From: Kushneria sinocarnis
Lineage (GTDB): Bacteria > Pseudomonadota > Gammaproteobacteria > Pseudomonadales > Halomonadaceae
Length of the DNA stretch: 64,000 nucleotides
Assembly: GCF_003633775.1 (NCBI RefSeq)
Contig: NZ_RBIN01000001.1
Span: forward strand, 248,001-312,000
Direction: 5' to 3'
Positions 8,869 through 16,973 of the stretch are shown here, in pieces (within the stretch, counting starts at the first letter, position 1; each line of letters starts with the position of its first letter). The translations under genes were made by a program, and so were the position numbers. The notes under the pieces were generated by a model. That model was not told the origin of the DNA. It did no database searches and saw only the letters and a program-made list of their open reading frames with translations.

Positions 8869-8960
8869 CCTGTGGTGGATTAAGACTTTATCAGGGGGCG
8901 TCGAGTTCCGCATCCGTTGTGCATTGACGAGCATGACGGGGCGCCATGGTCGGGCCGCGG

Positions 8961-9299
8961 CTACATCAGCCGTGTGCCGAGCGGCACCGCGTGATCCGGC
9001 ACGCACAGGGCCACCTCGCCCTGCTCGTTGTGAAAGCCGGTGACCAGGCATTCGGACATCAGCGGGCCGACCTGCTTTTTCGGCAGATTGGTCACGGCCA
9101 CCACCAGCCGACCGCTCAGCTCATCCGGCGTATAGAGAGCGGTGAGCTGGGCGCTGGACTTCTTCACGCCGAGCGTCTCGCCGAAGTCGACATGCAGGAT
9201 ATAGGCCGGCCGCCGGGCCTCTGGAAAGGGCTCGGCACTGATGATGCGGCCGATGCGCAGTTCGACCCGGGTGAAGTCGTCCCAGCCAATGGTGCTCAT
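8961..9299 (-). CDS. CsaA-like tRNA-binding/chaperone protein
   Basis: A 112-residue single OB-fold protein of the tRNA-binding domain family, similar to Bacillus CsaA and the C-terminal domain of methionyl-tRNA synthetase. Diagnostic pieces are FTRVELRIGRI near residue 9, the HVDFGE and KKSSAQLT segments, and the central GRLVVAVTNLPKKQVG motif. CsaA proteins bind RNA and have been linked to protein export; the role in this organism is not shown. ATG 9299 has AAGGGA about 7 bp upstream. It is divergent from the small unknown gene at 9481. Confidence 0.88.
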   Translation of the reverse strand: MSTIGWDDFTRVELRIGRIISAEPFPEARRPAYILHVDFGETLGVKKSSAQLTALYTPDELSGRLVVAVTNLPKKQVGPLMSECLVTGFHNEQGEVALCVPDHAVPLGTRLM

Positions 9300-9480
9300 G
9301 TGTATCCCTTCTGCAGAAACCGGCTGTCGAGTCTAGCCCGTGCGAGGGCACCAGGTCATTACCGCCTGCCCCGGCGCGATCGGGCCGGCAGGGCGCTGCG
9401 GAGCTGAAGAAGCCGGCACGAGCACCTATGCTGGGAAGACCGGACTTCAACCGGCCTGTATTCATGAACGGAGGCCGACC

Positions 9481-9804
9481 ATGGTCGAATACGGCAATGT
9501 CAGCATCGAGCTGGATCAGTACGGCAGCAGGGGCCGCCATCAGTCCCACACCTTCACCGGGCAGACGGTCGATATCACCTTTCACAAGCCACGCGATCAC
9601 CACAACGAGGATGGCCGGATCGAGCGTGAAACCGAACCCTGCGAGGTGATCTGGCGTGAGGGTGCGGCGCACGGCAAGGCCCTGAAGAACGCCGAAGTGC
9701 ATATTCACGATCGCGACGGACAGTATCTGCTGGGCGGCGATGTCATCGTCGAACAGGAGACCGAGGCCGAGCGTCGGGAGGATATCGGCTTCGGAGTGCT
9801 CTGA
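9481..9804 (+). CDS. unknown small charged protein
   Basis: A 107-residue soluble protein rich in Glu, Asp, His and Arg, with no membrane segment or signal. The sequence alternates like a beta-strand protein (VSIELDQYG, QTVDITFH, CEVIWREG, AEVHIHDRDGQYLLGGDVIVEQ) and has a His/Asp-rich patch near residue 40 (PRDHHNEDG) that could bind metal. The ribosome-binding site GGAGG lies 8 bp before ATG 9481, and a TATGCT box at about 9428 could be its promoter. I do not recognise a family. It converges on norR with 12 bp between stops. Confidence 0.7.
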   Translation: MVEYGNVSIELDQYGSRGRHQSHTFTGQTVDITFHKPRDHHNEDGRIERETEPCEVIWREGAAHGKALKNAEVHIHDRDGQYLLGGDVIVEQETEAERREDIGFGVL

Positions 9805-9816
9805 CCCCGGGTATGC

Positions 9817-11403
9817 TCACTTCAGCCCCAGCCGATGGGCCAGTCGATGCAGGTTGCCACTGTCCAGCTGCAGCGCGCGTGCCGTAGCCGCCCAGTTGTG
9901 GTCATGGGCGGCCAGTGCCCGGGCGATGTGCGAGCGCTGAAATGCATCGACCGCCTCGCGCAGCGAGCGCCAGGACGCCTCGGTGGCGGCGCCGGGGCGG
10001 GGGACGGCCTCGGCGGCTGAAGCGGTGGTGGCAGCCGGCTCTGTCGCGTCCCGGACGGGCAGTTCCAGATGTTCGGCACGGATGCGCACGATGCTCTGGC
10101 GGCGGGCCTCGGCCTCCTGTGGTCCCTGTTCGCCCAGCGCCCGCAGCGCGGCGCGGGCAAGGGTGTGCTCGAGTTCGCGCACGTTGCCCGGCCAGTGCCA
10201 GGCCAGCAGGGCACCTTCGGCGGCCTCGTCGAGGCGCAGGTTGGCCACCCCCAGCCGGACCCGGTTGTCCTCCAGGAAGCTGCCTGCCAGCAGGATGATG
10301 TCCTCGCGGCGCTCGCGCAGGGCCGGAATCTCCAGCGGAAAGACGCCGAGGCGATGGTAGAGATCCTCGCGGAACCGCCCGGCAGCCACTTCGGCGTGCA
10401 GCTCGCGGTTGGTGACCGCCACCACCCGCACATCGACCTGCACGCTCTTCTCGCTGCCCAGCGGCTGGATCTCGCCCTCCTGCAGTACCCGTAGCAGCTT
10501 GGGCTGCAGCGCCAGCTGCAGCTCGCCGATCTCGTCGAGCATCAGGGTGCCGCCATCGGCCATGGCAAAGTGACCGCGATGGTCGCGCACCGCGCCGGAG
10601 AAGGCGCCCCGGCGATGGCCGAACAGCTCGCTCTCCACCAGCGCCTCGGGCAGGGTGGCGCAGTTGACCCGCACCAGCGGCGCATGACTGCGGGTGGAGA
10701 GCTCGTGCAGCCGGCGGGTAATCAACTCCTTGCCGACCCCGGTTTCACCATGCAGCAGCACGCTCATGTCGGTGGGTGCCACCAGCGCCAGACTCTCCTC
10801 GAGCCGGCGCATGGCGGGGCTGTGCCACTGCGGGGTGCGACCCGGCAGCGGGGTTTCCGGCGCCAGCGCCTCGTTGAGCCGCGAGCGGGTGTCACTGAGC
10901 TGCCAGGCCAGCCGCAGGCAGGTGCCCAGCAGTCCGGCGGCGGCCAGCAGTTCATCATCATCGATGGCGGCAAGCCGGCCGGGCTCGAGCGCATCGAGAG
11001 TGAGCATGCCGATCAGCCGATCGCCATCGCGCAGGGCGACGCCGAGGCAGTCGTGGACATGGGTCAGCGCCTCGTCGAGCAGCCCGTCGAAGGGGTCCGG
11101 CAGCTCACAGTCCTGCGGGAAGCGGCAGACATCGGGATGGGCGGCAATCGCGGCCAGCCGGGGGTGCGCCTGCAGCGCAAAGTGGCGCCCGCGCACCTCA
11201 TCGTCCAGCCCCAGCACGGCGACCGGCTGCAGGCCCTCGTCGGTGGCCATCATCAGGGTGCTGGCATCGGCCGGGTAGCTGCCGACCAGCGCCTCCAGCA
11301 GCTGCGACCACTGTGCCGGCAGGCTCTCGGCGGCCTGGCCGGCACTCAGACGGGCCAGCAGGTCACGCAGGGTGGAGAGAAAGCGTGTCATCGTGACAGT
11401 CAT
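9817..11403 (-). CDS. norR: NO-responsive sigma-54 activator NorR/FhpR
   Basis: A 528-residue enhancer-binding protein. The N-terminal GAF domain (about 15-170) keeps the residues expected around the non-haem iron that senses nitric oxide: R73, R82, D103, D106, H117, C119 and D137. The AAA+ domain has Walker A GETGVGKE (219-226), the sigma-54 contact loop as GAFSGA (266-271, serine replacing the usual threonine) and Walker B TLMLDEIGE (D290, E291). A Fis-type helix-turn-helix ends the protein. It is divergent from hmp, with three NorR-type sites between them, one overlapping its own start region. That implies autoregulation and suggests that M5 is an alternative start. The pairing matches FhpR-fhp in Pseudomonas. 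Confidence 0.95.
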   Translation of the reverse strand: MTVTMTRFLSTLRDLLARLSAGQAAESLPAQWSQLLEALVGSYPADASTLMMATDEGLQPVAVLGLDDEVRGRHFALQAHPRLAAIAAHPDVCRFPQDCELPDPFDGLLDEALTHVHDCLGVALRDGDRLIGMLTLDALEPGRLAAIDDDELLAAAGLLGTCLRLAWQLSDTRSRLNEALAPETPLPGRTPQWHSPAMRRLEESLALVAPTDMSVLLHGETGVGKELITRRLHELSTRSHAPLVRVNCATLPEALVESELFGHRRGAFSGAVRDHRGHFAMADGGTLMLDEIGELQLALQPKLLRVLQEGEIQPLGSEKSVQVDVRVVAVTNRELHAEVAAGRFREDLYHRLGVFPLEIPALRERREDIILLAGSFLEDNRVRLGVANLRLDEAAEGALLAWHWPGNVRELEHTLARAALRALGEQGPQEAEARRQSIVRIRAEHLELPVRDATEPAATTASAAEAVPRPGAATEASWRSLREAVDAFQRSHIARALAAHDHNWAATARALQLDSGNLHRLAHRLGLK

Positions 11404-11449
11404 CCGCAGGCAGTGTCGTATTGACAGTATTTGGGTAGGTCATTGTGAC
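11387..11449. promoter_or_regulatory. three NorR enhancer sites
   Basis: Three GT(N7)AC inverted elements occur in 63 bp: GTCATCGTGAC (11387-11397), GTCGTATTGAC (11415-11425) and GTCATTGTGAC (11439-11449). Centres are 28 and 24 bp apart. NorR in E. coli also uses three such sites. The first overlaps the 5' end of norR. Confidence 0.85.
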
Positions 11450-11582
11450 ACTCTCCGACCGGTGGCGGCCATTGCCAGGGGCCGCGATGCCCTCCCGGCA
11501 GCGACGTGCAGGGCCCGTCCTGACGAGGCGGGCGGCAGGGCGTGGGGCGGAGTGTCGCAGATGCTGCGCTGGCGTGAGGCCC

Positions 11583-11598
11583 TGGCACGGCGCTTGCT
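11583..11598 (+). promoter_or_regulatory. sigma-54 promoter of hmp
   Basis: TGGCACGGCGCTTGCT matches the -24/-12 consensus TGGCACG-N4-TTGCW at every defined position. It lies 38 bp before the hmp ATG and about 135 bp from the nearest NorR site, a normal enhancer distance. Confidence 0.9.
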
Positions 11599-11636
11599 CG
11601 GACAGGGGGTGATCGTCACGTTTTCGAGGACACCGC

Positions 11637-12824
11637 ATGCTGACCGAATCCCAGGAAGCCATCATTGCCGATACCACGCCGGTGGTGGCCGACCACATCG
11701 ACGCCATTGCCCGACGCTTCTATCCGCTGCTGTTCGAGCGCTACCCCGAGGTACGCTCGCTGTTCAACGTCACCCACCAGCAGTCGGGCGCCCAGCCACG
11801 CGCGCTGGCCGGTGCCGTGGTGGCCTATGTTCAGCTGCGTCACGACCCGCAGCGGGTGCGCCGGGCACTGACAACCATCGTCGACAAGCATGTCTCGCTG
11901 AACATCCGTCCCGAACACTACCCCATGGTGGGGGAGTGTCTGATGGCCGCGATCGGCGAGGTGCTGGGTGACGCCGTGACGCCGGCGATCGCCGATGCCT
12001 GGCAGGCGCTCTACGGTGAGCTCGCCGAGCTGCTGATCAGCCTGGAGCACGAGCGTTACGACGAGTTTGCCCGCCGTCCGGGCGGCTGGCAGGGCGCGCG
12101 TCGATTCCGTATTGCCGAGCGCCGGCCCGAGAGTGCGGTCATCACCTCCTTTGTGCTGGCCCCCGAGGATGGCGGGCCGGTCGCCGATTTCGCGCCGGGG
12201 CAGTTCATCGGCGTGCGATTGCGGATCGAGGGCGAAATCGTCCATCGGCAATACAGCCTGTCGGCTTCGCCCGATGGCCGGCACTACCGCATCTCCATCA
12301 AGCGGGAGGAGGAGGGGCGGGTCAGCCGCCATTTCCACGACCGGATGCAGCCCGGCGATACGCTCGAACTGCTGCCGCCGGCGGGGGAGCTGACGCTGGT
12401 GCCGGGGCGCGAGCCGGTGATGCTGCTCAGCGGCGGAGTCGGCCAGACACCGATGCTGTCGCTGGCCCGCCAGGCCCTGCAGGCAGGGCGTCGGGTGATC
12501 TATCTGCACGCGGCGCGCGATGCCGAGTCCCATGCCTTTGCCCGCGAAGTCGCGGCGCTGGCGGCGGCGTATCCGCACCAGCTCGAACGGGTGACGCTCT
12601 ACGAGCAGGGCGAGGCAAGCGACGCCACCATCCGGATCGGCCGTGTGGATCGCGCGCTGCTCGCCGAGCATCTGCCGGATGAACCCACCCGGTGCTACTT
12701 CATCGGTCCCCCGGGGTTCATGAACGCCGTCGAGCAGCACCTGGCGGCGCTGGGGGTGCCCGCGGCGCGGCGGCACCACGAGCACTTCGGGCCGTCCCGA
12801 CGCCTGGAAGAAACGGTGGCCTGA
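11637..12824 (+). CDS. hmp: flavohemoglobin, nitric oxide dioxygenase
   Basis: A 395-residue cytoplasmic enzyme that oxidises NO to nitrate with O2 and NAD(P)H. The globin domain (1-140) keeps distal Y29 and Q53 and proximal H85 in VDKHVSLNI. The FAD domain has HRQYSLSA followed by RISIKREE, and the NAD domain has GGVGQTPMLS and IGPPGFMN, ending in HHEHFGPS. ATG 11637 has GAGGA 6 bp upstream and a consensus sigma-54 promoter before it. It lies divergent from norR, so induction by NO is the clear expectation. It converges on the next gene with only 2 bp between stops. Confidence 0.97.
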   Translation: MLTESQEAIIADTTPVVADHIDAIARRFYPLLFERYPEVRSLFNVTHQQSGAQPRALAGAVVAYVQLRHDPQRVRRALTTIVDKHVSLNIRPEHYPMVGECLMAAIGEVLGDAVTPAIADAWQALYGELAELLISLEHERYDEFARRPGGWQGARRFRIAERRPESAVITSFVLAPEDGGPVADFAPGQFIGVRLRIEGEIVHRQYSLSASPDGRHYRISIKREEEGRVSRHFHDRMQPGDTLELLPPAGELTLVPGREPVMLLSGGVGQTPMLSLARQALQAGRRVIYLHAARDAESHAFAREVAALAAAYPHQLERVTLYEQGEASDATIRIGRVDRALLAEHLPDEPTRCYFIGPPGFMNAVEQHLAALGVPAARRHHEHFGPSRRLEETVA

Positions 12825-12826
12825 GG

Positions 12827-13363
12827 TCACTCCTCGGTTGACGTGTGCTGCCCAGGCCAGGGCGAGAGCGCCTCGGCCTGCTGCGCCAGGGTGGTCAGCG
12901 CCGCGGTAAGCGCGGCCCCGACCGGGCGGTAGCGTGTGGTCAGTTCGACCACGAGCGACTGACCGGACGCAGCCATGACGCTGTCCTCGCTTTCGGCCAG
13001 CGCCTGCAGCCGGGCCAGCGCTTCCAGTTCGCTGGCCAGCTCGGCGCGCTTGAGGTGGGTGCGCAGTGTCTCCAGTTGCGGCTGCTCGAGCGTCAGCGGC
13101 TTGAGCCGGCGCCGCCGCTCGCGCAGCGGTACGGTCATCTCGCCCTGCCAGCGGCGGATCTCCGCCAGCCCGGGGTCGGCCGCCGGGCCGGGGGCCAGGC
13201 CGTGATGGGCCAGCCAGCAGCGCCACAGCAGTTCGCAGACATCCAGCCCGCCCTCGTCCTGCAGGGTCAGGCAGGCGGCCTCGACGCCGGGGCGGTCATA
13301 AAGCGTCAGCGCAAAGCTCCGAAGATCGGGGGTGAATCGGTTAGACTGGGCGGTTTCAGGCAT
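12827..13363 (-). CDS. TIGR02444/DUF2390 family protein
   Basis: A 178-residue soluble, helical, Leu/Arg/Glu-rich protein. The N-terminal core PDLRSFALTLYDRPGVEAACLTLQ, split here as about 14-37, with LDVCELLWRCWLAHHG after it, is the signature of the TIGR02444 family, which has no known function. The family is commonly found beside a YheS-type ABC-F gene, as here, where the two are divergent with 52 bp between starts. I chose ATG 13363; the frame stays open upstream only as antisense of the ABC-F gene. Co-expression with the ABC-F factor is possible because the promoters overlap. Confidence 0.78.
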   Translation of the reverse strand: MPETAQSNRFTPDLRSFALTLYDRPGVEAACLTLQDEGGLDVCELLWRCWLAHHGLAPGPAADPGLAEIRRWQGEMTVPLRERRRRLKPLTLEQPQLETLRTHLKRAELASELEALARLQALAESEDSVMAASGQSLVVELTTRYRPVGAALTAALTTLAQQAEALSPWPGQHTSTEE

Positions 13364-13415
13364 GCTCAATATCACGCCGCGACCAGGCGGCGTCCTGCCA
13401 TCAATGGAGAGAGGC

Positions 13416-15353
13416 ATGATTGCATTCCGCCAGCTCGCGCTGCAACGCGGCGGGACACCGCTGATCGAGTCCGCCGACTTCACCCTCTCCGGACCGCAGA
13501 AGGTGGGGATCGTGGGGGCCAACGGCGCCGGCAAGTCGAGCCTGTTTTCGCTGCTGCTGGGTGAACTCTCGCCCGACCAGGGGGAAGTGGGGATCGACCC
13601 CGGCACCCGGATCGCCCACATGGCGCAGGAGATCGAGGCGCTCGACCAGGGCGTGACCGACTACGTGCTGGACGGCGATGGCGAACTGCGCCGTACCGAA
13701 GCCGCTCTCGCCCGCGCCCGGGCCGCCGAGGAGCATGAGCGCGAGGCGCAACTGCATGGCGAGATCGAGGCACTGGATGGCTATACCGCGCGCCCGCGGG
13801 CCGAACAGCTGCTGGTCGGGCTGGGGTTTGCCCAGGCCGATCTCGACCGGCCGCTGGCGGACTTCTCCGGTGGCTGGCGGATGCGCGCCAATCTCGCCCG
13901 TACGCTGTTCATGCCGTCGGACCTGATGCTGCTCGATGAGCCCACCAACCACCTCGATCTCGATGCCCTGCTGTGGCTCGAGCAGTGGCTGGTGCGCTAT
14001 GACGGCACCCTGATGCTGATCTCCCACGATCGTGACTTCCTCGATGCCGTCTGCGATCACGTCGCTCATTTCGAGTCCCGCCGGGTCACGCTCTATCGCG
14101 GCAACTACACCACCTTCGAGCGCACCCGCGCCGAGCGGCTCGCCCAGCAGCAGGCCGAGCACGAGAAGCAGCAGGCACGGCGCGCCGAGATCGAGCGCTT
14201 CGTCGAACGCTTCCGCGCCAAGGCCACCAAGGCGCGGCAGGCGCAGAGCCGGCTGAAGATGCTCGAGCGGATGGAGGAGACGGCACCGGTACGCGCCAGC
14301 TCGCAGTTCCAGTTTACCCTGCCGGCGGCCGAGAAGGTCTCCAACCCGCTGCTGGCGCTGGATCGCGCCGTCATCGGCTACGCTGACGCGCCGCTGCTCG
14401 AGGGCGTGCGGCTGTCGCTGGAGCCGGGCAGCCGGATCGGCCTGCTGGGGCCCAACGGGGCCGGCAAGTCGACCCTGATCAAGGCGTTGACCGGGGCGCT
14501 GCCGCTGCTGGCCGGCAGTCGGGTCGAGGGCGAGCACCTGGCGATCGGCTACTTCGCCCAGCACCAGCTCGACAGCCTCGACATGCAGGCCACGCCCTAT
14601 GCCCATGTGCAGCGCCGTTCGCCGCAGGCCAGCGAGCAGGTGATCTGCAACTTCCTGGGGGGCTTCGGCTTTCGCGGCGACGATGTCTTCGCCACGGTCG
14701 AGCGCTTCTCCGGCGGCGAGAAGGCGCGGCTGGCGCTGGCGCTGATCGCCTGGCACCGCCCCAACCTGCTGCTGCTCGATGAGCCCACCAACCACCTCGA
14801 TCTGGAGATGCGCGAGGCGCTGGTTGATGCCCTGACGACCTTCGAGGGCGCGGTGGTCATAGTCTCCCACGATCGCCACCTGCTGCGGGCCAGTGTCGAT
14901 GACTTCTGGTGTGTCGCCGATGGGACGGTGACGCACTTCGATGGTGATCTCGACGACTATCGCGCCTGGCTGAAGGCCCGGGTCGAACGGGCGCGGCGCC
15001 AGCCCGAGGAGACTGCAGCGGACAGCGACAACGCCGGTAATGCCCGCGAGGGGCGGGGCGATCGCAGGGCCGCGCGCCAGGCCGCGGCCGAGCGGCGCGA
15101 GCAGCTCAAGCCGCTGCGCAAGCGCCGGGATCAGGCCGAAAAGGCGGTCAACCGCATCCAGCAGCAGCTGGATGAACTCGAGCAGCAGCTGGCCGATCCG
15201 GGGCTCTACGAGGCCGAGCGCAAGGAGGAGATGACCCGGCTGCTGCGCGAGCAGGGTGAACTCAGAGCACAGCTGGATGAGCAGGAGCAGGCCTGGCTGG
15301 ATGCCGAAGAGGCGCTGGAAAACCTGGAGGCCGAGCTGGCCGCCTCCCAGTGA
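13416..15353 (+). CDS. ABC-F ATPase, YheS type
   Basis: A 645-residue cytoplasmic protein with two ABC ATPase cassettes and no membrane segments, the layout of ribosome-associated ABC-F translation factors. Cassette 1 has Walker A GANGAGKSS, signature FSGGW and Walker B LMLLDEPTNHLD. Cassette 2 has GPNGAGKST, FSGGEKARLAL and LLLLDEPTNHLD. Between them is the charged linker (about 245-300) that reaches the P-site tRNA in this family. The C-terminal 90 residues form a Glu/Gln/Arg-rich coiled coil. The start MIAFRQLAL resembles the YheS N-terminus, and ATG 13416 is preceded by GGAGAGAGG. Upstream in-frame ATGs fall in the divergent promoter region. Confidence 0.93.
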   Translation: MIAFRQLALQRGGTPLIESADFTLSGPQKVGIVGANGAGKSSLFSLLLGELSPDQGEVGIDPGTRIAHMAQEIEALDQGVTDYVLDGDGELRRTEAALARARAAEEHEREAQLHGEIEALDGYTARPRAEQLLVGLGFAQADLDRPLADFSGGWRMRANLARTLFMPSDLMLLDEPTNHLDLDALLWLEQWLVRYDGTLMLISHDRDFLDAVCDHVAHFESRRVTLYRGNYTTFERTRAERLAQQQAEHEKQQARRAEIERFVERFRAKATKARQAQSRLKMLERMEETAPVRASSQFQFTLPAAEKVSNPLLALDRAVIGYADAPLLEGVRLSLEPGSRIGLLGPNGAGKSTLIKALTGALPLLAGSRVEGEHLAIGYFAQHQLDSLDMQATPYAHVQRRSPQASEQVICNFLGGFGFRGDDVFATVERFSGGEKARLALALIAWHRPNLLLLDEPTNHLDLEMREALVDALTTFEGAVVIVSHDRHLLRASVDDFWCVADGTVTHFDGDLDDYRAWLKARVERARRQPEETAADSDNAGNAREGRGDRRAARQAAAERREQLKPLRKRRDQAEKAVNRIQQQLDELEQQLADPGLYEAERKEEMTRLLREQGELRAQLDEQEQAWLDAEEALENLEAELAASQ

Positions 15354-15372
15354 AGGCAGCCCGGTCGGCTTC

Positions 15373-15378
15373 TATAAT
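15373..15378 (+). promoter_or_regulatory. -10 box of chaB promoter
   Basis: TATAAT occurs 45 bp before the chaB start in the short gap after the ABC-F gene, with no obvious -35 hexamer. It suggests that chaB has its own promoter. Confidence 0.45.
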
Positions 15379-15423
15379 GACAATGGTCGATGATCGGCAC
15401 TACGGATCGAAAGGAGTCGAGTC

Positions 15424-15654
15424 ATGCCCTACGACAGTCGTGACGATATTCCCGACAGTGCTCGCAAGGTGCTGCCGCCACACGCGCGCACCATCTACAA
15501 GGAAGCCTTCAACGACGCCTGGCAGGAGTACAGGAACCCTTCCGATCGCAGGGGCAACAGCTCCCGTGAAGAGACTGCTCACGCCGTGGCCTGGAAGGCG
15601 GTCGAGGCGAAGTACAGAAAGGGGGATGACGGCCACTGGCATCCCAAACACTGA
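15424..15654 (+). CDS. chaB: ChaB family protein
   Basis: A 76-residue soluble protein with the ChaB fold signature: PDSARKVLPPHARTIYKEAFNDAW, split here as about 10-33, then the conserved AHAVAWKAVEAKY (about 52-64) and a basic tail. In E. coli chaB lies beside the chaA cation antiporter gene and was proposed to regulate it. Here no chaA is nearby, so that role cannot be assumed. AAGGAG lies 9 bp before ATG 15424, and a TATAAT box precedes it. It converges on the SDR gene. Confidence 0.9.
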   Translation: MPYDSRDDIPDSARKVLPPHARTIYKEAFNDAWQEYRNPSDRRGNSSREETAHAVAWKAVEAKYRKGDDGHWHPKH

Positions 15655-15681
15655 TACGGCCGCCCTCGTGATGCCAGGGGA

Positions 15682-15708
15682 GGCCGTGCCGGGTCGCCCT
15701 GCACGGCC
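15682..15708. terminator. hairpin between convergent genes
   Basis: Perfect 8-bp arms GGCCGTGC/GCACGGCC with an 11-nt loop lie between the stops of chaB and the SDR gene. There is no T-run on either side, so it could be a weak bidirectional terminator or an mRNA 3' end stabiliser. Confidence 0.4.
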
Positions 15709-15714
15709 ATGCGC

Positions 15715-16488
15715 TCAATCGGCGTAGATCATCCTGCGGGTCATGCCGCCATCGACCGGGAAGTGCTGACCGGTAATGAAACCGGCTTCGGGCGAGGCGA
15801 GAAAGGCCACCAGCGCGGCGATGTCCGCCGGTTCACCGATCCGCCCGGCAGGGTGCTGATGGTGGTCGATTGCGCGGTGTTCGGGGGGCTGACGGTGGGC
15901 CGCCTGCTGATGTTCGCCCACCTCGATCCAGCCCGGACAGATGGCATTGACCCGGATCTCGGGGCCGAGGCTGACCGACATGGCATGCGTCAGGGCCAGC
16001 AGGCCGCCCTTGCTGGCGGCGTAGGCCTCGCTGTCGGGTTCGGACTGCAGGGCGCGGGTGGAGGCGATGTTGACGATCGACCCGTGCCACTCGCGCAGCA
16101 GCGGCACGGCGCTGCGCGAACAGAGAAAGGCGCCTGTCAGATGGGTATCGAGCCAGCTGTGCCAGCCCTCGAGCGAGAGCGCTTCCAGCGGCCCGCTGTC
16201 AGGATCGGCCGGACCGGCATTGTTGACCAGCAGGTCGAGCCGGGCGTGCCACGCCGTCACTCGCTCGAAGGCCAGACGAACCGCCTGTTCATCGCCGATG
16301 CTGCCACTCAGCGGCAGCAGTCGCGCCGCCTCGAAGCGCTGCGCCAGCTCATCGAGCGCCTCGGCGTCGATGTCCAGCACCGCCACGCACCAGTCGCGGG
16401 CAAGGAGGTATTCGGCAATGCCGCGGCCGATGCCCCGGGCACCGCCGGTAATCAGCGCGACCCGGGCAGTGCAGGAAGAATCGGTCAT
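15715..16488 (-). CDS. short-chain dehydrogenase/reductase (SDR)
   Basis: A 257-residue classical SDR with a Rossmann fold. TGGARGIG (14-21) binds the cofactor, with an aspartate at the end of beta-2 (VLDID) that favours NAD(H) over NADP(H). NNAG is at 89-92, and the catalytic S143, Y156 and K160 are present (YAASK). The stretch after PGWIEVG is unusually rich in His, Gln and Pro. The C-terminal FPVDGGMTRRMIYAD is typical. The substrate is not predictable. It follows dtd by 18 bp on the minus strand, so thiD-usp-dtd-SDR may be one transcript. Confidence 0.9.
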   Translation of the reverse strand: MTDSSCTARVALITGGARGIGRGIAEYLLARDWCVAVLDIDAEALDELAQRFEAARLLPLSGSIGDEQAVRLAFERVTAWHARLDLLVNNAGPADPDSGPLEALSLEGWHSWLDTHLTGAFLCSRSAVPLLREWHGSIVNIASTRALQSEPDSEAYAASKGGLLALTHAMSVSLGPEIRVNAICPGWIEVGEHQQAAHRQPPEHRAIDHHQHPAGRIGEPADIAALVAFLASPEAGFITGQHFPVDGGMTRRMIYAD

Positions 16489-16506
16489 GATGGCTCCGGG
16501 GATGAC

Positions 16507-16944
16507 TCAGGTTTCCAGCAGAAAGGTCACCGGTCCGTCGTTGGTCAGCGAGATCTGCATCTCGGCACCGAAGCGGCCGGTGGCCACATGGGCCCAGCGG
16601 GCACGGGCCTGCTCGACCAGATGGTTGAACCAGTGCTCACCGACCTCCGGCGGCGCGGCGCGGGAGAAGCCGGGGCGCATGCCGCGTGAGGTATCCGCCA
16701 CCAGGGTGAACTGTGATACCAGCAGCAGGCCGCCCTCGACATCACACACGCTGCGGTTCATGCGACCGTCATCGTCGCCGAAAATGCGGTAATTGAGCAG
16801 TTTGTGCAGCAGCCTGTCGCTGCGCTCGGCGGTATCATCGGGCTCGACCCCGATCAGGGCGAGCAGGCCGTGGTCGATGGCGCCGACCGTCTCTTCGGCC
16901 ACCCGGACCTCGGCATGGGTCACGCGCTGAATCAGGGCGCGCAT
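16507..16944 (-). CDS. dtd: D-aminoacyl-tRNA deacylase
   Basis: A 145-residue enzyme that removes D-amino acids (and glycine from tRNA-Ala) mischarged on tRNA. Both family motifs are present: SQFTL near residue 77 and the C-terminal TNDGPVTF, whose Gly-Pro makes the chiral filter of the partner subunit in the dimer. The start MRALIQRVTHAEV at ATG 16944 has GGAG about 8 bp upstream; an in-frame TTG two codons earlier is less likely. It lies between the Usp and SDR genes with gaps of 29 and 18 bp, consistent with an operon. Confidence 0.95.
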   Translation of the reverse strand: MRALIQRVTHAEVRVAEETVGAIDHGLLALIGVEPDDTAERSDRLLHKLLNYRIFGDDDGRMNRSVCDVEGGLLLVSQFTLVADTSRGMRPGFSRAAPPEVGEHWFNHLVEQARARWAHVATGRFGAEMQISLTNDGPVTFLLET

Positions 16945-16973
16945 GGGCAACTCCGCTATGGCTTGAGTGAGTG

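Noticed and set aside
9331-9342. 12-mer GTCTAGCCCGTG repeated near 9331 and 19261
   Set aside because: Exact 12-base matches are expected many times by chance in 64 kb, and the flanks do not match.
12427-12618. Small open frames on the minus strand inside hmp, nuo and symporter genes
   Set aside because: They are shadows of strongly conserved genes, lack ribosome-binding sites, and have Arg/Pro/Ala-rich composition typical of wrong frames in GC-rich DNA.
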